The notes below the pieces were generated by a model. That model ran no database searches. It worked only from the letters and a program-made list of their open reading frames with translations, and was not told the DNA's origin. A DNA stretch of 12,592 nucleotides from Trueperella sp. (lineage in GTDB: Bacteria; Actinomycetota; Actinomycetes; Actinomycetales; Actinomycetaceae). The number at the start of each line of letters is the position of its first letter. Within the stretch, counting starts at the first letter, position 1. This document shows, piece by piece, positions 8,260-12,592 of the stretch. A program made the position numbers and the translations under genes. The DNA lies in the NCBI GenBank assembly GCA_012727825.1, contig JAAYGH010000092.1, positions 1 to 12,592 on the forward strand. Direction: 5' to 3'.

Positions 8260-8796
8260 CTAGGCACCGCGCAACTGTTTACGCTCGGCAGCAACGGTTT
8301 CCGTCATGGAACGAGCACCGCGGCCGATTGCCACGGTTCCGGACTGGACGATTTCTTTCACGCCGTAGGGCTCGAGAGCCGTCAGTAGCGCCTTGATCTT
8401 CATCTCCCCGCCGGTTGCTTCGATCGTGACAGCATCGGGCACGACGTCAACAATACTGGCACGGAAGAGCTCCACGACTTGGATGACGGAGGTGCGCGTC
8501 GCGTCGTCGGCGTTGACCTTGATGAGGATTAGCTCGCGCTGCACGGAGTTCGTCTCCTCAAGCTCGGTAATTTTGATGACGTTAACGAGCTTGTCTAGCT
8601 GCTTCGTCAACTGAACAAACGACTCTTCATCAGTGTCGACCACGAGCGTGATACGCGACAGTTCGGGATCGTTCGTCGGGCCAACTGCCAGCGAATGGAT
8701 GTTGAACGCACGGCGTGCGAAAAGTCCAGAGACGCGGGCAAGAACGCCAGGTTTGTTCTCTACGAGAACCGAAAGGGTATTGCGATGGTTGATCAT
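8260..8796 (-). CDS. ilvN: acetolactate synthase, small (regulatory) subunit
   Basis: The regulatory subunit of acetohydroxyacid synthase, which activates IlvB and usually confers valine feedback inhibition. The 178-residue protein has an N-terminal ACT domain (about 4-78) with ENKPGVLARVSGLFARR (13-29) and FNIHSLAVG (31-39). G17 and N32 match positions that bind valine in E. coli IlvH. The C-terminal half (about 87-165) is the ALS small-subunit C domain. The ATG at 8796 lies two bases after the ilvB stop, and its ribosome site AGGAG is inside the last ilvB codons, so translation is probably coupled to give matched subunit amounts. It precedes ilvC in the same operon. Confidence 0.96.
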   Translation of the reverse strand: MINHRNTLSVLVENKPGVLARVSGLFARRAFNIHSLAVGPTNDPELSRITLVVDTDEESFVQLTKQLDKLVNVIKITELEETNSVQRELILIKVNADDATRTSVIQVVELFRASIVDVVPDAVTIEATGGEMKIKALLTALEPYGVKEIVQSGTVAIGRGARSMTETVAAERKQLRGA

Positions 8797-8798
8797 GC

Positions 8799-10601
8799 TT
8801 ACTCCTCATCTTCGTGGGTGGGGCGCAGGTCGCGCGCGTACAGGATGTCGTCATTAGAGACCCCGGCAGGCACCATTGGCCAGACCATCGAGTCAGGTGA
8901 GACAACGAATTCGACGACGACGGGGCGGTCGTTGACCGACATCGCTTCTTCGATCGCTGCATCAACGTCTTCTGGCTTCTCCACGCGGATTGCATGGCAG
9001 TCATAGGCCTCGGACATCTTGACGAAGTCCGGGACGCGGACCGTGCCGTGGCCGGTCTCGAGATCCGTGTGGGAGAACCGGCCGTCATAGAACAGGTTCT
9101 GCCACTGACGCACCATGCCCAACGATGAATTGTTGATCAGTGCAACCTTGATCGGGATGTCATTCAGACGGCAGGTAGCGAGCTCCTGATTGGTCATTTG
9201 GAACGAACCGTCGCCGTCGATACACCAGACCGTCTTGTCGGGGTTGCCAACCTTCGCGCCCATCGCCGCCGGAACACCAAAGCCCATCGTGCCTGCTCCG
9301 CACGAGTTGACAAGCTGGCCGGGGAATTTCCACGGAATGAACTGCTGGGCCCACATTTGGTGCTGGCCAACGCCCGTGGTGTAGATCGCATCGGGCGCAA
9401 GTGCACCCAGACGTGTCAGCACGTACTGCGGGCTCATCAGATCGTCGTCGGGCTCTTCGTAGCCCACCGGGTAGGTCTCGCGCAGGTTGTTGAGGAACGC
9501 CCACCACTCGGTGAGGTCCGGCTTGCCATACTGCTCGTAGGCGAGCTCCATCTCCTCACTCAGTGCGATGATGGTTTCCTTCACGTCGCCAAGAATTGCG
9601 ACATCAGCCTTGCGGTTCTTGCCGATCTCTGCCGGGTCGATGTCGGCGTGGATGACCTTCGCGTAAGGCGCGAATTCGTCCAGCTTGCCGGTGACTCGAT
9701 CGTCGAAGCGGGCACCGAGGGTGATGAGGAGATCAGACTTCTGCATCGCGGCAACTGCCGGCACTGTGCCGTGCATGCCAGGCATGCCCAGATGGTGTTC
9801 GTCCGCATCTGGGAACGCGCCACGAGCCTGAAGGGTCGTCACGACCGGGATGCCGGTGGCTTTGACGAGCTCGGCGAGCTCCTCATGGCCGCGCGAACGC
9901 ACGACTCCGCCGCCCACGTACAGGACGGGTTTGCGCGCACCGGAAATGAGTCGGGCCGCTTCGCGAACCATGCGCGGCGACGGTTTAACCTGTGGGTTGT
10001 AACCGGGCAGCTCCATCTTGGGAGGCCACACAAATTCGCACGGATCATTCTGTGCGGACTTTGTGACGTCGACGAGGACCGGTCCGGGGCGTCCGGACTT
10101 CGCAAGGTGATAAGCCTCGGCCATGCGGGCCGGAATTTCTGCGGCGTCCGTGATCAGGAAGGAATGCTTGACGAACGGGAACGTGCCGCCGATGATGTCC
10201 GCTTCCTGGAAAGCATCGGTGCCAATGAGGTTCGCACCGACCTGGCCCGTAATGGCCACGAGCGGAACCGAATCGAGGTTGGCGTCCAGCAGGGTGGTCA
10301 CAAGGTTAGACGCGCCCGGGCCCGAGGTGGCAATGCATACGCCGACCTCTCCAGTGGATACAGCTAGTCCCTCAGCTGCGTGGCCAGCACCCTGCTCGTG
10401 ACGTACGAGAATGTGGCGAATCTTCGTGGACTGGAAAATCGCGTCATACAACGGGAGTGCGGCTCCTCCGGGGAGACCGAAGACATTTTTCACTCCCAGC
10501 TCTTCGAGCGAGCGGATGACTGCGCTTGCACCGGTGGCTTTTTCGCGGATAGTCGCTGGTGACTTGTCCTTAACCTTGGGCGGGGTTGGCGCCTTAGCCA
10601 T
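8799..10601 (-). CDS. ilvB: acetolactate synthase, large (catalytic) subunit
   Basis: The thiamine-diphosphate enzyme that joins two pyruvates to acetolactate, or pyruvate with 2-oxobutyrate to acetohydroxybutyrate. It is the committed step of branched-chain amino acid synthesis. The 600-residue, full-length protein has the catalytic glutamate E69 in [12 protein letters not shown], the [12 protein letters not shown] loop (91-102), [17 protein letters not shown] (119-135), and the ThDP/Mg motif from [11 protein letters not shown] (463-473) to NN (490-491). W500 (GMVRQWQ) is the tryptophan known from herbicide-resistance studies, present here in its usual form. The start at 10601 is set by AAGGAGG four bases upstream. 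A longer open frame upstream runs back through the attenuator terminator and is not protein-like. It heads ilvBNC and is controlled by the upstream attenuator. Confidence 0.97.
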   Translation of the reverse strand: MAKAPTPPKVKDKSPATIREKATGASAVIRSLEELGVKNVFGLPGGAALPLYDAIFQSTKIRHILVRHEQGAGHAAEGLAVSTGEVGVCIATSGPGASNLVTTLLDANLDSVPLVAITGQVGANLIGTDAFQEADIIGGTFPFVKHSFLITDAAEIPARMAEAYHLAKSGRPGPVLVDVTKSAQNDPCEFVWPPKMELPGYNPQVKPSPRMVREAARLISGARKPVLYVGGGVVRSRGHEELAELVKATGIPVVTTLQARGAFPDADEHHLGMPGMHGTVPAVAAMQKSDLLITLGARFDDRVTGKLDEFAPYAKVIHADIDPAEIGKNRKADVAILGDVKETIIALSEEMELAYEQYGKPDLTEWWAFLNNLRETYPVGYEEPDDDLMSPQYVLTRLGALAPDAIYTTGVGQHQMWAQQFIPWKFPGQLVNSCGAGTMGFGVPAAMGAKVGNPDKTVWCIDGDGSFQMTNQELATCRLNDIPIKVALINNSSLGMVRQWQNLFYDGRFSHTDLETGHGTVRVPDFVKMSEAYDCHAIRVEKPEDVDAAIEEAMSVNDRPVVVEFVVSPDSMVWPMVPAGVSNDDILYARDLRPTHEDEE

Positions 10602-10657
10602 TGTTCCTCCTTGAATTTGGTGTGACGAGATCCGCGCACTTAGCTTGCGTGCTCTCC

Positions 10658-10685
10658 CGATCATGATCCGTGCGGGACATGATCG
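10658..10685. repeat. 8-bp inverted repeat in the ilvB leader after the attenuator
   Basis: CGATCATG (10658-10665) and CATGATCG (10678-10685) are perfect inverted copies separated by 12 nt. The left arm overlaps a 10-bp perfect palindrome, GATCATGATC (10659-10668). It lies between the attenuator T-run and the ilvB ribosome site, so read-through mRNA could form an 8-bp hairpin there. It could stabilise the mRNA or bind a protein. No T-run follows, so it is not an intrinsic terminator for ilvB. Confidence 0.45.
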
Positions 10686-10695
10686 TTCGGGCAAT

Positions 10696-10722
10696 AAAAA
10701 ACCCCTCGAGCTCTTCGAGGGG
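10696..10722 (-). terminator. attenuator terminator in the ilvB leader
   Basis: On the minus strand CCCCTCGA (10722-10715) and TCGAGGGG (10709-10702) form a perfect 8-bp stem with a 5-nt loop. Six T residues (10701-10696) follow. It sits 29 nt after the leader-peptide stop and about 95 bp before ilvB, the standard place for a transcription attenuator. Confidence 0.9.
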
Positions 10723-10760
10723 CGCACCGCAGGATGTTACCTGCTAGTGCGCTAGCTAAC
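10722..10760 (-). promoter_or_regulatory. mutually exclusive leader hairpins of the ilv attenuator
   Basis: Two folds share bases. Fold 1 pairs GTTAGCTAG (10760-10752, the last Val, Ser and stop codons) with CTAGC and TAAC (10747-10743, 10739-10736), with a 3-nt bulge and a CGCA loop. Fold 2 pairs GCGCAC and GCAGG (10752-10747, 10744-10740) with CCTGC and GTGCGC (10733-10729, 10727-10722). Ribosome position over the Ile/Leu/Val codons would decide which can form. Fold 2 meets the terminator stem at one shared base, so how it would prevent termination is not obvious. Confidence 0.6.
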
Positions 10761-10781
10761 TACTACGAGGATCTTTGCCAT
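10752..10781 (-). CDS. ilv leader peptide MAKILVVVS
   Basis: A nine-codon frame, ATG GCA AAG ATC CTC GTA GTA GTT AGC TAG, encodes MAKILVVVS. It holds one isoleucine, one leucine and three consecutive valines, exactly the products of the downstream ilvBNC pathway. That composition, its place between a promoter and a terminator hairpin, and the overlap of its last codons with a leader hairpin identify it as the sensing peptide of ribosome-mediated attenuation. When branched-chain aminoacyl-tRNAs are scarce, ribosomes would stall on the ILVVV codons and favour read-through into ilvB. The peptide itself is not expected to have a cellular role. The -10 box ends only 6 nt upstream, so the leader mRNA is probably leaderless. 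If transcription began further up, AGGGGC just before the ATG would be a poor, too-close ribosome site. Confidence 0.88.
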   Translation of the reverse strand: MAKILVVVS

Positions 10782-10787
10782 GCCCCT

Positions 10788-10816
10788 ACAGTAGCCCGGT
10801 ATCACGAAGCCGCCAA
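10788..10816 (-). promoter_or_regulatory. promoter of the ilv leader and ilvBNC operon
   Basis: TTGGCG (10816-10811) is separated by exactly 17 nt from TACTGT (10793-10788), a TANNNT -10. The start site would be at about 10781, the A of the leader-peptide ATG, giving a leader RNA of about 85 nt when termination occurs. The -35 matches TTGACA at four positions. Confidence 0.68.
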
Positions 10817-10871
10817 ATCATTTCACGATCGTCTCACTAGGTGGATAACGGTCTTTCGATGTGGACACTCC

Positions 10872-10900
10872 GTGGCGGGTCTGAGCACCTACTCAGCCAC
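10872..10900. terminator. weak hairpin downstream of the AspT-like gene
   Basis: GTGG/CCAC and CTGAG/CTCAG arms (10872-10875 with 10897-10900; 10881-10885 with 10892-10896) form an interrupted stem 28 bp past the transporter stop. There is no T-run and one side has a bulge of five bases, so termination is only a possibility. No other terminator separates this gene from the ilv promoter. Confidence 0.3.
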
Positions 10901-10927
10901 CTCAAACGGCTTTCTATCAACGACTGG

Positions 10928-12529
10928 CTAGAGCGCGCCCAAGATGGTCGCCACGAGGATCTTGCCAATCATCGCCACCGGGTACACGAGCGCATAACCG
11001 AGGGCCACGCGCGGATCGGAGTTCGTACGCGAGTTGGCGAAGGCGAGGACCGCCGGTTGCGTCTGCGCTCCTGCGAGCATTCCGGAGAACTGCGTGGCGC
11101 CAATCTTGAACAGGCCGCGCATCACGAAGAACAGGCCAACCGCGAGCGCGGTCGTCATGATGACGCCGAGCACAAAGATCTCTATCCATGCACCAGAGGA
11201 GAAGGCAACGAGAATCTGGGCGCCGGCGTTGGTACCCGCCTGAGCGAGGAACAACAGCAGCCCGATTTCCGCGAGCACGGTGCCGGTCGTGTTCGGCAGC
11301 GCAGTAACCTGCTTGCCAATACGGCCGAGGCGGCCAAGGATCAAGCCAACGATGAGCGCTCCAGCTGCAGCGCCGATTGCCATCTCAGAACCACCGGGCA
11401 GAGGAATCTTGACCGTACCAATGGCCATGCCAACGGCAATACCGAGGCCGAGAGCCACCGGATTGATATCAGTCAGCCCCTTCGACGAATCACCAAAGAA
11501 CTTCGAGATTGCCTTCATGTTGGACGTCGGCCCGATCACGCGAACCCGATCCCCCATCTCGATCATGAAATCGGGAATCGCAAGCAGATCGGAGTCCCCG
11601 CGGCGAATACGCGAGGCGGTGGCACCGAACTTTTCCGACAACACGTCGTCCAGTTCTGCGATTGTCATACCCGCAAGCTTCGGCTCCGACACCGTGATGC
11701 GACGGAAATCTAGGAAGCGGCGATCGGAACGTAGCGAGTGCGACGAGCGATGCCCAACCAGCTCCTCGAGCTGCGAAAGTTCGGCAAGAGTCCCGACGAC
11801 GGTAAGCAGGTCGTCCTGTTCAAGGATGTCGTTGCGGGTCGGAATCCAGATCGGGCCGGTCTCACCCCGGCGCATACGCGAGACTTCCACCGGCTGCTTG
11901 AGCAACCCCACAATTTCCCCGAGACGAGGCCGATCACTACGGTCAACGCGCAGAGTCACGTGCGTGACTGGGTCGGGCTTGTCTGTATCTTCGTGTGCCT
12001 TACGCAGGGCAAAGAACGCGGCCGCGAGCATGCCGATCACGCCAAACAAGTAGGCGATCGAATAGCCGACAGTCGCCGTCGCGGCATCCCCGGAAGACTC
12101 ACCCGCCGCAGACAACGCGGGCGTATTGGTGACCGAGCCCGCGAAAGTACCCGCGATGAGCGCGACGTCCATGTCGAAGACGAATCTGCCCACGACATAG
12201 CCGATCGCAGCTACAGCGCCGTATAACAGGACGAGAGAAATCATCGGCCCCACGGCCTTGCGCACGTTCTCAAAGAAGGAGGGGCCTGAATTGTTGCCGA
12301 TCGAGAATGCGAAAAGGGCCAGACCAAGAACGCCAATCTCATGCGGCACAATCACAGCCACGCCCATCGAGGCGCCCCAGGCAGAAATCGCGATGGCCAC
12401 AAATAGCACGGCGGCAGCGCCCAGCGAGATGCCCTTCACCTTGATGTGGCCAAACAGCATGCCCAGTCCCACGAGGAGAAATGCGAGTAGCACGGGTTGC
12501 GATGCGAGGAATTCAAAAACTGCGATCAA
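10928..12529 (-). CDS. AspT/YidE-type transporter (aspartate:alanine exchanger family)
   Basis: A 533-residue inner-membrane protein of the AAE family, with the family layout of two Asp-Al_Ex membrane domains around two cytosolic RCK_C (TrkA_C) domains. The first membrane half (about 8-175) contains ALFAFSIGNNSGPSFF (71-86) and AGTFAGSVTNTPALSAAG (126-143). The soluble part (about 180-345) has two RCK_C-like stretches, near 190-260 and 275-345. The second membrane half (about 355-533) repeats the pattern, with LLFLAQAGTNAG (425-436) and LAGAQTQPAVLAFAN (485-499). The start is a TTG, supported by AAAGGA five to six bases upstream. The next in-frame ATG (residue 24) would remove the first helix. 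Its own promoter and a convergence-free tandem position upstream of ilv suggest a separate transcript. Family members exchange aspartate, alanine or dicarboxylates. The substrate here is unknown, though aspA nearby makes aspartate or succinate plausible. Confidence 0.9.
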   Translation of the reverse strand: MIAVFEFLASQPVLLAFLLVGLGMLFGHIKVKGISLGAAAVLFVAIAISAWGASMGVAVIVPHEIGVLGLALFAFSIGNNSGPSFFENVRKAVGPMISLVLLYGAVAAIGYVVGRFVFDMDVALIAGTFAGSVTNTPALSAAGESSGDAATATVGYSIAYLFGVIGMLAAAFFALRKAHEDTDKPDPVTHVTLRVDRSDRPRLGEIVGLLKQPVEVSRMRRGETGPIWIPTRNDILEQDDLLTVVGTLAELSQLEELVGHRSSHSLRSDRRFLDFRRITVSEPKLAGMTIAELDDVLSEKFGATASRIRRGDSDLLAIPDFMIEMGDRVRVIGPTSNMKAISKFFGDSSKGLTDINPVALGLGIAVGMAIGTVKIPLPGGSEMAIGAAAGALIVGLILGRLGRIGKQVTALPNTTGTVLAEIGLLLFLAQAGTNAGAQILVAFSSGAWIEIFVLGVIMTTALAVGLFFVMRGLFKIGATQFSGMLAGAQTQPAVLAFANSRTNSDPRVALGYALVYPVAMIGKILVATILGAL

Positions 12530-12556
12530 CGTCGTCCTTTACCGAGAAGGGAAACC

Positions 12557-12581
12557 ACCGTCTATTATCGACGACGACGGT
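12557..12581 (-). promoter_or_regulatory. putative promoter and flanking inverted repeat of the AspT-like gene
   Basis: GATAAT (12569-12564) is a good -10 match and would start transcription near 12557, giving a leader of about 28 nt that contains AAAGGA. A matching -35 would fall at the very end of the window and is not convincing. ACCGTC (12557-12562) and GACGGT (12576-12581) form a 6-bp inverted repeat around the -10, perhaps an operator. Confidence 0.45.
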
Positions 12582-12592
12582 CGACTCGCCTC

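Noticed and set aside
10602..10727. N-terminal extension of IlvB by 42 codons
   Set aside because: It would be translated from the attenuator terminator and across the AAGGAGG ribosome site, and it resembles no IlvB N-terminus.
10602..10781. T-box riboswitch upstream of ilvB
   Set aside because: No T-box sequence or Stem I features are visible. The short Ile/Leu/Val leader peptide explains the terminator.

Overview
The window is about 12.6 kb of fairly GC-rich chromosomal DNA, probably from an actinobacterium. The signs are the actinobacterial-style LeuB, the leuB-ilvE-cimA gene order, the frequent AGGA(CGAC) ribosome sites, non-ATG starts, and promoters whose -10 box sits 6-7 nt before a start codon, as expected for leaderless mRNA. 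A member of or near the Actinomycetaceae is possible, but that is only an impression. I see no phage, transposase, CRISPR array, rRNA or tRNA gene.

Layout, left to right. (1) Minus-strand operon leuB (3968-2919), ilvE (2837-1692), cimA (1695-82): 3-isopropylmalate dehydrogenase, branched-chain aminotransferase and citramalate synthase. ilvE and cimA overlap by ATGA. (2) Divergent from leuB, on the plus strand, a YeiH/UPF0324 membrane protein (4099-5139). (3) A 420-bp gene-free stretch (5140-5559) with degenerate ~46-bp structured tandem repeats, about 170 bp in which I recognise nothing, and an 18-bp hairpin between converging genes. (4) Minus-strand aspA, aspartate ammonia-lyase (6987-5560), with a good promoter overlapped by GTGAG-type inverted repeats. 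(5) Minus-strand operon ilvB-ilvN-ilvC (10601-7164), ending in a strong intrinsic terminator. It is preceded by an attenuator: a promoter, a nine-residue leader peptide MAKILVVVS, alternative hairpins and an intrinsic terminator. (6) Minus-strand AspT/YidE-type transporter (12529-10928) with its own likely promoter.

How the genes fit together. IlvBN, IlvC and IlvE supply three of the four common steps to valine, isoleucine and the leucine precursor (the dehydratase IlvD is not here). LeuB acts in leucine synthesis. With CimA and LeuCD (not here) it can also turn pyruvate into 2-oxobutyrate, giving a threonine-independent route to isoleucine. The leader peptide codons (Ile, Leu, Val, Val, Val) imply that the ilvBNC operon senses charged branched-chain tRNAs. 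AspA links aspartate and fumarate, and the AspT-like protein may move a dicarboxylate or amino acid, though its substrate cannot be read from sequence.

Most of the window is ordinary amino-acid biosynthesis. I did not find a new multi-gene system. The points most worth a second look are the apparently leaderless ilv attenuator and its unclear antiterminator geometry, the aspA operator-like repeats, and the structured repeats after the YeiH gene.
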